This document shows positions 7,443-15,189 of a stretch of 64,000 bases of DNA, piece by piece. The stretch comes from JBCDGZ01 sp038750655. Its GTDB lineage: Bacteria; Bacteroidota; Bacteroidia; Chitinophagales; Saprospiraceae. A model generated the notes under the pieces. The model was not told the origin of the DNA. It saw nothing but the letters and a program-made list of their open reading frames with translations, and ran no database searches. The position numbers and the translations under genes are program-made. The first letter of the stretch is position 1. Every line of letters starts with the position of its first letter. The stretch spans positions 1 to 64,000 of the forward strand of contig JBCDGZ010000021.1 of assembly GCA_038750655.1 (NCBI GenBank). The letters run 5' to 3'.

Positions 7443-9488
7443 ATGAAAAGATTTTTATCTCTTCTTGCATGTTTATTATTCCTAAATGTAATGGGATTCA
7501 GTCAGGCCCAGCGAATGGTGCTGATTGAAGAATTTACAAATGCGTCTTGTCCTCCTTGTGCAGCGCAAAATCCTGATTTTAACGCCTTGATTCATTCGAC
7601 AGAAAATACAGGTAGAGTGGTTGCTCTGAAATACCAGACTGCCTTTCCTGGTTTCGACCCTATGAACCAACAGAATCCTGACGAAGTTGATACTCGTCTC
7701 CGCTATTATCCAGGCATCTCTGGTGTTCCTACAGCTGTTATCGATGGGGTTATCCCTGATAATGATTATGCCGCAGGCTTAGGTGATTGGAACATCACAC
7801 CTGATGGTGGTTATGCTGGTGGGCCTTACGGTTATAACAATGCCGTTATCAGCTTTGCTTGGGCACAGACTACTCCAATTGAGCTGGATTTGGACCACAA
7901 CATTAGCGACGAGCTGGATTCTGTTAGCATTAGCGTTAAGGTTACCAATGTAAGTGCTACACCGTTTGACTTGAGCGAAGGTGTACTGCATGTAGCCATT
8001 TTTGAGAAGCACATTATGTTCCCTACACCTCCAGGTTCTACCAATGAAGTAGACTTCGAAGATGTTATGCGTAAGATGGTTCCAGATGTTGGGGGTACTG
8101 CTTTGGCTGATGCTATCGCTCCTGGTGACTCTGTTGAGTGGAACTTTAACGTCGCTTTGCCTGATTACTTCTACAACTTTGCTGACATAGGTGTCGTAGC
8201 TTTTGTACAAGATAATATGGACAAGCAAGTTTATCAAGCTGCGCGTAGTGATGTGAAGCCATTAGTTGGTGATTTTGCCGATGTTAGCTTGGCTTCGAAC
8301 ACCACTCCTCCTGCTGGACTTTGCGATGCGACGATGACACCTTCTTTGACGATCAACAATGAGGGAACTTCCGAGATCACTACTTTCACCGCTAGCTACA
8401 CCATCAATGATGGTACGCCGGTTGAGGAAACGTGGACAGGAAGCTTGATGCCTGGTAACAACATTGCTTATGACTTTGCTCAGATCACGGCTCCTGGGGG
8501 TAACATCAACCTGGATTACAGAATTGTATCTGTAAATGGAGCAATTGATATTAACACCTTGAATAATATCTTGACCACGGAAACTTACGCCACCTTATCC
8601 TCTGATCCTATCGGTACGGAATTGAGTTCTGATCTGGAATCCAATGTTCTTTTTGACTATCCAACGGATGCCATCGCTCAAATTCCAATCGCAGAAGGTG
8701 GCTTTGGCTGGGGAACGTTCACCGTAATTGATGGTACGCACCCATTTGCTGACTTCCAGGGGGTAACCTTTGGTGCTTATGGTAGCTCTCAGAGAGCCAT
8801 TTGGTTGAACTACTGGCAGTGGAATCCTGGTGAGGCTGCCGCAGAAGACGAAGGTAATCTGATCTACGATAAGATCGACCTGACCAATTCTGAAAATACG
8901 ATGTTGACCTTCGATCGCGCAGGAGCACAGTACAATGCTCCGCTCTCTAACGACCGTCTGCAGATGCTTATCTCTACGGATTGTGGAGACACTTGGACTG
9001 TAGTGCACGACATCGCTGGTGCTGACTTCGCGACGACCGCTCCTAATCCTAACCTCTATGTGCCTGCGGCTGGCGATTGGGTAACAGATACTGTTGACCT
9101 GAGTGCCTACGATGGTGTTGCTGAGGTCAATCTGCAAGTCAAAGCGATCTCCGACTGGGGGAACATGCACTTCCTGGATAACATCAATATAGCAGGAAAT
9201 ATGATTGTAAGCACCAACGCTCTCAATAAGTTAGAAGGTAACGTTGAGGTCTTCCCTAATCCAACCAACAGTGTGGCTAATATCGAATTCCAATTGGAAG
9301 AAAATGCCGTTGTGGATGTTCAAGTCTTCGATGTAACCGGAAAATTGGTTGAAACGGTGGTTTACCAGCGCGAATTCGTAGCCGGTACGCACATCGCTAC
9401 TTGGAGAGGTGCTCAAGAAAGAGGCATCTACCTGGTGAAGATCAGTACAGAGAACGGCGAGGTCACTAAGAAATTGACGGTATTCTAA
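7443..9488 (+). CDS. Secreted Omp28-like protein with thioredoxin-like domain and T9SS sorting domain
   Basis: Secreted or surface protein, 681 residues from the ATG at 7443; an in-frame TTG eight codons earlier would spoil the signal peptide. Signal peptide MKRFLSLLACLLFLNVMGFS is followed by a thioredoxin-like region with EEFTNASCPPCAAQNP (CPPC at 36-39), as in Omp28-related outer membrane proteins. The middle contains beta-rich domains, including a CARDB-like and a MAM/jelly-roll-like stretch (about residues 400-590). The C-terminus from VEVFPNPTNSVANIEF to VTKKLTVF is a type A T9SS sorting domain, so the protein is exported to the periplasm by Sec and to the cell surface by T9SS. Function is unknown; the CxxC suggests disulfide chemistry or simply a fold relic. 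It is closed by a hairpin terminator at 9532. Confidence 0.85.
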   Translation: MKRFLSLLACLLFLNVMGFSQAQRMVLIEEFTNASCPPCAAQNPDFNALIHSTENTGRVVALKYQTAFPGFDPMNQQNPDEVDTRLRYYPGISGVPTAVIDGVIPDNDYAAGLGDWNITPDGGYAGGPYGYNNAVISFAWAQTTPIELDLDHNISDELDSVSISVKVTNVSATPFDLSEGVLHVAIFEKHIMFPTPPGSTNEVDFEDVMRKMVPDVGGTALADAIAPGDSVEWNFNVALPDYFYNFADIGVVAFVQDNMDKQVYQAARSDVKPLVGDFADVSLASNTTPPAGLCDATMTPSLTINNEGTSEITTFTASYTINDGTPVEETWTGSLMPGNNIAYDFAQITAPGGNINLDYRIVSVNGAIDINTLNNILTTETYATLSSDPIGTELSSDLESNVLFDYPTDAIAQIPIAEGGFGWGTFTVIDGTHPFADFQGVTFGAYGSSQRAIWLNYWQWNPGEAAAEDEGNLIYDKIDLTNSENTMLTFDRAGAQYNAPLSNDRLQMLISTDCGDTWTVVHDIAGADFATTAPNPNLYVPAAGDWVTDTVDLSAYDGVAEVNLQVKAISDWGNMHFLDNINIAGNMIVSTNALNKLEGNVEVFPNPTNSVANIEFQLEENAVVDVQVFDVTGKLVETVVYQREFVAGTHIATWRGAQERGIYLVKISTENGEVTKKLTVF

Positions 9489-9531
9489 GCCCTTGGGCCT
9501 ACTGGATTAAGACAATTTTATACCGTTCTGT

Positions 9532-9578
9532 AAGTGGTGAAAATTTAGGGTAACTGAATTTTCACCACTTCTATTTTG
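9532..9578 (+). terminator. Hairpin terminator after the Omp28-like gene
   Basis: A perfect 14-bp stem pairs 9532-9545 (AAGTGGTGAAAATT) with 9557-9570 (AATTTTCACCACTT), loop 11 bases. It is followed by CTATTTTG, a weak T-rich tail. Confidence 0.8.
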
Positions 9579-9669
9579 CCAGAAATTGGCCGATTTTGAC
9601 TTTTTTCCCCAAAAACGACTTGAATTTTCTATTTTTAATAAACTTTTCACCAACCTAAAATAAATTCAT

Positions 9670-10359
9670 ATGAAAAAATATGTACTTTTTTTGTTCTTTG
9701 TTGCGCTTACCGGTATCGCCACTGCGCAAAATTTCACGCTAGAGCCCTCGCAAATTGACACCGAGGAACCTCTAAACGCCCAAAATGACAACGCTGGATA
9801 CGCTATCGTAACCAACACCTCTTCGAGCAGCACCACTTATGTATGGGAGCGCAACGTCCTCACTATTCCTGACGAATGGCAGAGTGCAGTATGTGATAAG
9901 GTCAGATGCTACCTGCCTTTTGTTGATTCACAGGAATTTACCATGAACCCGGCCGAAGAGGGCGACATGATCGTTCACGTCTATCCTAATCAAGTAGAAG
10001 GAGAAGCGAGAATCGAAGTGAAAGTCTATGAGAAGGATAACCCAGACAACACCATCACTGGAGTTTATAACTTCTTTATTGGGGTAACTGGCGTATTGGA
10101 AGTGACGAAAAGCTTGACTAAGCTCTTCCCTAATCCTACGACTGGTGAGATCAACCTGCAACTTTGGTTGGATCAGCCTGCGCAGACGCAGGTAGAAATT
10201 CAGAATGCTCAGGGACAGCGTGTTGCCTTGAACAATTATGGCCGCCTACAGGGCGAAAACCTGCTTGACATTGAAAATCCTGGAATGGCTCCTGGCATGT
10301 ATTTCGTAGTCATTCACTTAGACGATCAACTCTTTACCAAGAAGTTGCTCGTGAAATAA
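9670..10359 (+). CDS. Secreted T9SS-sorted protein, paralog of the gene at 12250
   Basis: Unknown-function secreted protein of 229 residues. Signal peptide MKKYVLFLFFVALTGIATAQ is followed by a beta-rich domain of about 125 residues containing DEWQSAVCDKVRCYLP near residue 75. The C-terminus from KLFPNPTTGEINLQL to FTKKLLVK is a type A T9SS sorting domain. The length, the W...VCDK..CY motif and the domain order match the protein at 12250-12939, so these are paralogs separated by a thioredoxin-like T9SS gene on the other strand. The two cysteines could form a disulfide or bind a metal; this is speculation. A terminator hairpin lies 31 bases downstream. Confidence 0.8.
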   Translation: MKKYVLFLFFVALTGIATAQNFTLEPSQIDTEEPLNAQNDNAGYAIVTNTSSSSTTYVWERNVLTIPDEWQSAVCDKVRCYLPFVDSQEFTMNPAEEGDMIVHVYPNQVEGEARIEVKVYEKDNPDNTITGVYNFFIGVTGVLEVTKSLTKLFPNPTTGEINLQLWLDQPAQTQVEIQNAQGQRVALNNYGRLQGENLLDIENPGMAPGMYFVVIHLDDQLFTKKLLVK

Positions 10360-10390
10360 ATCGAAACAATACATCAAAAAACATAGAGCT

Positions 10391-10421
10391 AAGGCCGGGT
10401 GGAATTCACCTGGCCTTTTTT
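10391..10421 (+). terminator. Terminator between convergent T9SS genes
   Basis: AAGGCCGGGTG (10391-10401) pairs with CACCTGGCCTT (10407-10417) with one G-U wobble, followed by a run of T. It directly abuts the stop of the minus-strand gene ending at 10420. Confidence 0.85.
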
Positions 10422-11898
10422 ATTTGCGAACCATAAGTTTTCGAGTATGCTGGCTTTGCGTGGTATGATTGAAGAATTGGAGCAGGTACATGCCCTCTTC
10501 GAAGGCAGAAAGATCGATGGGCAGCTGATGCTGACCGGCGCTGAATGATTGCTGTGGAAGCTGAAGAATCTGACGGCCCAGCAGGTCGTAGATGCTAATA
10601 TCTAGCTGGCTATCATTGACTAAAGAAAAGTCGAGCTGTACGGCATCGCGCGCTGGGTTAGGGCGCATAGTCAAGGTTTCTACGGCAAGCGTCAACTCCT
10701 GCGTGTTGACCAGCACAGTACTCATTTCGAAGGGAATCGTTACGCCGAATCCATAGCTATTGTCTGACCAAAGCACCTCTCCCCGGCTTTCCAGCGAAAT
10801 GGCGCCGTGAGCAACCTGGCCACCGCCAACCGGCCCATTGACCAGCCCATCGCCGTAAGTATCGACTACTTCCAACTCATAGCAGCCTTCGGCGTCCAAC
10901 TCAAAATTATACTCATAGGCCGTATTGGCTTCCAGGGTGTAATCCTCGGAGCTATGTAGCACCGTACCATTATCCTCCTTGAGGGTCCAGCTGATCTCCT
11001 CCGGCCAGTAGTCGGTATGCAGCCGCAGCGTAATCATAGGGCCAGCGACAGGAGCCATTAGGCGGGTCTGATCGTGAATATTATATTCGGGGGCCTCGTC
11101 ATTTTGATTGTTCGGCGAATGGAGGCGAAATTTGAAACTGGCATCTTCTTGAATATTAAACTGGTCGAATCTTACCAAATTGGTGGTATGAGGGGCCAGG
11201 TCGCCCGACCAGACTTTGGATTGCATCAGCTCACCATTATTGTAAAAATTGATGACACAGGAGGTCAGATTGGCACTTCCTTCATTTTGGATGACCAACT
11301 TGGGAGCCACCTGGATATTGCCGCAGAAGAAGCCACTTTCGCCTTCGTAGCTCAGGATCGCTGCGTTGTTGGTACCCCTAGGGCCTTCGCAGCGGTTTAA
11401 GCAGGCGTAGAGGGTACTGTAGTTTTGAGTCCCGATCAGTTCAATTCGCTTGTCGGGGCAAATCTTATAAATCGTAGGCCAGTAGCCCACCTGATACAGC
11501 TCGGTAATACTAGCGTCATTGATGATTGGGTAGGAGGTATTTTCAATCCAATTCCCCAGCGTATTAGACCCCGTACCTTCGAGGTCTTCTAAAGTCGTCG
11601 CTGGATCGCCTTCAATCATAAAGACCATCAATTCCTTGGATCCATTAGGACCATGCTTATGGTATAATCTATCGAGGTGATTACGATTTTGGTAGACCCA
11701 GCAGGGATCACACCAGGTAGCGGTGAAATCGATGAAAACTGTCATCCCCTGGTCGAGATAATCGTAGAGTTGGTGTTCTTGCCCTTCAATATCTGTCAAA
11801 ACCCAATCAGGAGCAATACTATCATCAGGCAGTTGTGCTGAAAGGGGGAGAATGATAAACATTGACAAAAAGCAAAGAATTGCTTGAATCTTAGTCAT
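10420..11898 (-). CDS. Secreted thioredoxin-like (TlpA/ResA-type) protein with T9SS sorting domain
   Basis: Exported protein of 492 residues. Signal peptide MTKIQAILCFLSMFIILPLS leads into a TlpA-like thioredoxin domain. The active-site stretch is FIDFTATWCDPCWVYQN (CDPC at 63-66), and a cis-Pro-like region YQVGYWPTIYKICP follows near residue 135. A beta-rich middle and the C-terminal RPNPARDAVQLDFSL ... HTRKLMVRK form a type A T9SS sorting domain. It is likely a surface-exposed or released disulfide oxidoreductase-like protein; redox activity is inferred from the CxxC only. Its neighbours on both sides are secreted 229-residue paralogs on the opposite strand, and an Omp28-like CPPC protein is nearby, making this a secreted-protein cluster. 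Confidence 0.85.
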   Translation of the reverse strand: MTKIQAILCFLSMFIILPLSAQLPDDSIAPDWVLTDIEGQEHQLYDYLDQGMTVFIDFTATWCDPCWVYQNRNHLDRLYHKHGPNGSKELMVFMIEGDPATTLEDLEGTGSNTLGNWIENTSYPIINDASITELYQVGYWPTIYKICPDKRIELIGTQNYSTLYACLNRCEGPRGTNNAAILSYEGESGFFCGNIQVAPKLVIQNEGSANLTSCVINFYNNGELMQSKVWSGDLAPHTTNLVRFDQFNIQEDASFKFRLHSPNNQNDEAPEYNIHDQTRLMAPVAGPMITLRLHTDYWPEEISWTLKEDNGTVLHSSEDYTLEANTAYEYNFELDAEGCYELEVVDTYGDGLVNGPVGGGQVAHGAISLESRGEVLWSDNSYGFGVTIPFEMSTVLVNTQELTLAVETLTMRPNPARDAVQLDFSLVNDSQLDISIYDLLGRQILQLPQQSFSAGQHQLPIDLSAFEEGMYLLQFFNHTTQSQHTRKLMVRK

Positions 11899-12249
11899 GA
11901 CGAGCTAATATCACATTTGGTAAAACGATCTGTTTGCTTATCCTACTGCTCTAAATTTAATCTAAAATGACGACTATTTCAGATAATTTCTCGAAAAAAG
12001 GCTTAGGTGACTTTGTTGCGACGCTTCGAAATGAGGCTTTGGCTATTTGAAGTCATAACGCCTGTTAAAAAGTGGTTAAAGCATATGTCCGACATTGATC
12101 ATTACGGCTATTTAACCTAATTTATGAGTATCCAATTAAGATACCAAGAAAACTATTTGAGTATCTTTAAGGTTATAAATCCAGGTATTTGTTCAGCCCT
12201 GAGACTCAGATAATACCGCAAAAATTATCGCTTATAAACGCAAATATAC
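11899..12249. other. Divergent intergenic region (351 bases)
   Basis: AT-rich spacer between the minus-strand thioredoxin-like gene and the plus-strand T9SS gene at 12250. It contains a small palindrome CTGAGACTCAG near 12199-12209 and a partial -7-like TAAATTTA on the minus strand near 11953-11960. No gene or structured RNA was recognised. Confidence 0.55.
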
Positions 12250-12939
12250 ATGAAACCATATATACTCCTCTTTCTGCTCATCTGTCTATCCTGGGGCCTT
12301 TCGGCCCAAATGGATGTCAAGATCGAACCCGATCCCATCGAGATGCAAGGCGATATTCAATCTTTCGATATTGCTGCAAAAGCTGTTGTCAGAAACAATG
12401 AAGGCGAAACCCTGCGCCTGCGCTGGCGCCGCATCGAAGTGGATATGCCGCCACAGTGGAGCACCTGGGTATGTGATAAAAACCTCTGTTACGGCCCTGC
12501 CATCAGTGAAACGCCCGATAACTTTCCGATGGAGATTGAAGCGGGAGGCAGTGGTACGATGGATATACACATCAATCCCAATGAAACGGTAGGAAATGGC
12601 CTTGTAAAGATCGAGATTTCCCTCTTCGATGATGCCTCTGTTATTCTAGACACCGCTACCTACGCTTTCGATGCCCTGCTGACGTCTACTACGGAGTTGA
12701 CCGTCCCTCGCTCCGTCAAAGTTTTTCCCAATCCTACCACCAATTACATCATGTTATCTGATGTCAGAGGGATAGATGAAATGGTGGTTTATAATCTGAT
12801 GGGTAGGGAGGTGAGAAGCTTCCAGGCTGTCGAAGGTCGCCGCTACTCGGTAGCAGATTTACCCAATGGTATTTACCTGCTGAGCCTGGTGGGCGAAGAA
12901 ACGGGAATCATCAAAACCCTTCGACTCAATAAAAAATAG
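12250..12939 (+). CDS. Secreted T9SS-sorted protein, paralog of the gene at 9670
   Basis: Unknown-function secreted protein of 229 residues with signal peptide MKPYILLFLLICLSWGLSAQ. A beta-rich domain contains PPQWSTWVCDKNLCYGPA near residue 75, then HINPNETVGNGLVKIEI, both matching the paralog at 9670-10359. The C-terminal KVFPNPTTNYIMLSD ... KTLRLNKK is a short type A T9SS sorting domain. Start ATG 12250 is preceded by an A-rich leader typical for Bacteroidota. The stop is only 4 bases from the convergent queD-like gene, with no visible terminator between them. Confidence 0.8.
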   Translation: MKPYILLFLLICLSWGLSAQMDVKIEPDPIEMQGDIQSFDIAAKAVVRNNEGETLRLRWRRIEVDMPPQWSTWVCDKNLCYGPAISETPDNFPMEIEAGGSGTMDIHINPNETVGNGLVKIEISLFDDASVILDTATYAFDALLTSTTELTVPRSVKVFPNPTTNYIMLSDVRGIDEMVVYNLMGREVRSFQAVEGRRYSVADLPNGIYLLSLVGEETGIIKTLRLNKK

Positions 12940-12943
12940 GACC

Positions 12944-13351
12944 CTAGGCTGGGTATTCTACATAATTTCGCGGCGTCTCGTACAGGCGTACCTGCAAATC
13001 GTATTTTTCTTCCAACTGATCGCGCAAGAGTTGCCAAATCACATAGCAGATGTGCTCTGCAGTGGGATTGAGTTCGCGAAATTCCTCGACGTCCAGATTG
13101 AGGTTCTTATGATCAAACTTTTTCTCCACATGCTCACGAATCAAGTCCTTTAAGACCTTCAGATCAATCAAATAGCCCGTTTCTGGGTCAACTTCCCCGC
13201 TAACCTTGACTTCTAGTTCGTAATTGTGTCCGTGGTAATTATGGTTATTACAAAGGCCAAATACAGCTTGGTTTCGCTCATCCGACCATTGGGGGTTGTA
13301 CAAACGGTGGGCGGCATTAAAATGGGCTTTGCGGAAAACAGCAACTCTCAT
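12944..13351 (-). CDS. queD: 6-carboxytetrahydropterin synthase (QueD/PTPS family)
   Basis: Probably converts dihydroneopterin triphosphate to 6-carboxytetrahydropterin in queuosine (7-deazaguanine) biosynthesis. I use ATG 13351, giving 135 residues MRVAVFRKAHFNAAHRLYNP..., the usual length. An upstream in-frame extension to 13501 is unlike the family. The zinc-binding histidines are visible as FNAAHRL (His15) and NNHNYHGHNYELEV (HGH), and the catalytic Cys is in FGLCNNHNYHGH. PTAEHICYVIW near the C-terminus carries the conserved Glu/His. No other queuosine genes are in the window, so a related pterin role cannot be excluded. Confidence 0.9.
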   Translation of the reverse strand: MRVAVFRKAHFNAAHRLYNPQWSDERNQAVFGLCNNHNYHGHNYELEVKVSGEVDPETGYLIDLKVLKDLIREHVEKKFDHKNLNLDVEEFRELNPTAEHICYVIWQLLRDQLEEKYDLQVRLYETPRNYVEYPA

Positions 13352-13488
13352 GGTATCAGTGATTAAATTTGGAAAGTAAACAAATATTTTGGGCATACTG
13401 TTTTGCGAAACTAGACAATCCGAAGACGGAGCGAAAGATAGGGGCATAAAACCTGAACATGCGCTTGCAATCTCTCGTATAAAATATG

Positions 13489-13496
13489 TAATTTTA
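13489..13496 (+). promoter_or_regulatory. Possible promoter of the glutathione peroxidase gene
   Basis: TAATTTTA matches TAnnTTTG at 7 of 8 positions. TTG at 13465-13467 lies 21 bases upstream, a plausible -33 element. It ends 14 bases before the ATG at 13511. Confidence 0.4.
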
Positions 13497-13510
13497 CACA
13501 AAAGTCAAAT

Positions 13511-13987
13511 ATGACTTCTATATATCAATTTAAGGTAGAAGGAATAGGAGGTGAGGTAATTGACTTTGCCGATTTTAAAGGCAAAAAACTTATGGTGGTG
13601 AATGTCGCTTCAGCCTGCGGCTACACCCCTCAGTACCAACAATTACAAGAGCTTTACGAAGCATTTAAAGATAAAATTGCCATCGTCGGCTTTCCCGCCA
13701 ATAACTTTGGTGGGCAGGAACCTGGGAGCAATGCAGAAATCCAGCAGTTCTGTACAAGCCGTTTTGGAGTAAGTTTTCCACTAGCTGCTAAAATATCCGT
13801 TGTAGGGGCCAATGCACACCCCATTTATCAATGGTTGACCAGCAAAGAACAGAATGGACGTTTGGATAGTGAGGTCAAGTGGAACTTTCATAAATATCTC
13901 CTCGACGAAGAAGGGCAATTGTTTAAAACCCTCCCATCAGCCGTCAGCCCCATCGATGCCAGCATCATCGATTGGATCAACGGTTGA
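13511..13987 (+). CDS. Glutathione peroxidase family thiol peroxidase
   Basis: Cytoplasmic peroxidase of 158 residues reducing hydroperoxides. Family motif NVASACGYTPQYQQLQELY places the catalytic Cys at residue 36; it is cysteine, not selenocysteine. GFPANNFGGQEPGSNAEIQQFC carries the catalytic Gln and a second Cys, suggesting a thioredoxin-dependent two-Cys mechanism as in most bacterial members. VKWNFHKYLLDEEG gives the conserved Trp-Asn-Phe. It is followed after 32 bases by holB. A QueD-like gene lies divergently upstream. Confidence 0.92.
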   Translation: MTSIYQFKVEGIGGEVIDFADFKGKKLMVVNVASACGYTPQYQQLQELYEAFKDKIAIVGFPANNFGGQEPGSNAEIQQFCTSRFGVSFPLAAKISVVGANAHPIYQWLTSKEQNGRLDSEVKWNFHKYLLDEEGQLFKTLPSAVSPIDASIIDWING

Positions 13988-14019
13988 AGCCCGTCTGCCT
14001 GTACCATATTGCCCAGTTT

Positions 14020-15135
14020 ATGCAATTTAATGCGGTAATCGGACAGCCAACGGCCCAAAATATACTTCGCAATAGCGTCAGAGCCGATCGTATGCCTCAC
14101 GCTCAGTTATTTCTGGGCCCGGAAGGCAGCGGCAAGCTGGCGCTGGCCCTAGCCTTTGCCCAGTATGCATTGTGCAGTAACCGAGGTCCCGAAGAAGCCT
14201 GTGGTACCTGCCCGAGCTGTATCAAAGCCGCCAAAAATATCCACCCCGACGTTCACTTCTCCTTCCCCGTCATCGGCTCTAAAGCTACCAGTAATGACTT
14301 CTTAACGGAGTGGCGCAGCGCCATTGCCGACAATCCCTACATGAATGTCAACCAATGGCTGCGCTCCATCGGTGCCGAAAATAAGCAAGGTAATATTGGC
14401 AAGGAAGAATGCGTCAATATCATTCGCAAGTTGAGTTTGAAGTCTTTCGAGTCTTCGTATAAAATTCTCCTGCTCTGGCTACCAGAATACCTGGGCAAAG
14501 AAGGCAACCGCCTCCTAAAGCTCATCGAAGAACCTCCCGAGGATACCCTCTTCGTACTGATCGCCGAAAACCAGGAGCTGATTCTCAACACCATCATCTC
14601 GCGCTGCCAGATTGTCAAAATCCCGCCACTAGCCGATGAGGCCGTCGCAGAGCGATTGGTACGAAGCGAAGGAATCGGGGAGGAAGAGGCCCAGCAGTTG
14701 GCACTGCTGGCTAACGGCAATTACAACGAAGCGCGGCAGCTGGCTGCCCACAACGAAAATGATAATGCACTGATGTTCCTCGATTGGCTGCGCAAATGCT
14801 ACAAAGGGAATGGCGTAGAGCTGGTAACCTGGGTAGAAAAATTCGCTAGTATCGGTCGGGAGAATCAAAAGCATTTTTTACAATATGCCCTCCACTTCAT
14901 GCGGGAATACCTGCGCCTGAAGCTGATTGGCAACCAGGGCATCCGCCTACAGGGCAAAGAATTGACTACCGCTCAGAATATGCTGAAGGTCATTGAATAT
15001 GACCAGGTAGAGAAAATAACGAAACTATTTGACGACTGCTCGTACTACGTAGAGCGGAATGCGAATCCAAAGGTGTTGTTCCTGGATACTTCCATCCAGA
15101 TACACCGGATTTTGAGGCCAGCAGTTGTCCATTAA
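14020..15135 (+). CDS. holB: DNA polymerase III delta' subunit-like ATPase
   Basis: Clamp-loader subunit acting with DnaX and HolA to load the beta sliding clamp. I choose ATG 14020 (371 residues, MQFNAVIGQPTAQNILRNSV), which matches family N-termini; an earlier in-frame ATG at 13972 would overlap the glutathione peroxidase gene. P-loop GPEGSGKL spans residues 33-40. A zinc module appears as C(SNRGPEEA)CGTCPSC around residues 51-65. The AAA+ segment LLKLIEEPPEDTLFVLIAEN and the sensor region TIISRCQIVKIPPL are clear. It is followed after 54 bases by ricT, a gene order common in Bacteroidota. Confidence 0.9.
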   Translation: MQFNAVIGQPTAQNILRNSVRADRMPHAQLFLGPEGSGKLALALAFAQYALCSNRGPEEACGTCPSCIKAAKNIHPDVHFSFPVIGSKATSNDFLTEWRSAIADNPYMNVNQWLRSIGAENKQGNIGKEECVNIIRKLSLKSFESSYKILLLWLPEYLGKEGNRLLKLIEEPPEDTLFVLIAENQELILNTIISRCQIVKIPPLADEAVAERLVRSEGIGEEEAQQLALLANGNYNEARQLAAHNENDNALMFLDWLRKCYKGNGVELVTWVEKFASIGRENQKHFLQYALHFMREYLRLKLIGNQGIRLQGKELTTAQNMLKVIEYDQVEKITKLFDDCSYYVERNANPKVLFLDTSIQIHRILRPAVVH

Positions 15136-15189
15136 TTATATAATATACCGTACGGACTGATAGCAGTCTGTACTAATGAATGATCAAAC

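Noticed and set aside
13352..13501. N-terminal extension of the QueD-like gene to 13501
   Set aside because: The family starts at MRVAVFRKAHF-like sequence; the extension overlaps the promoter region of the divergent peroxidase gene.
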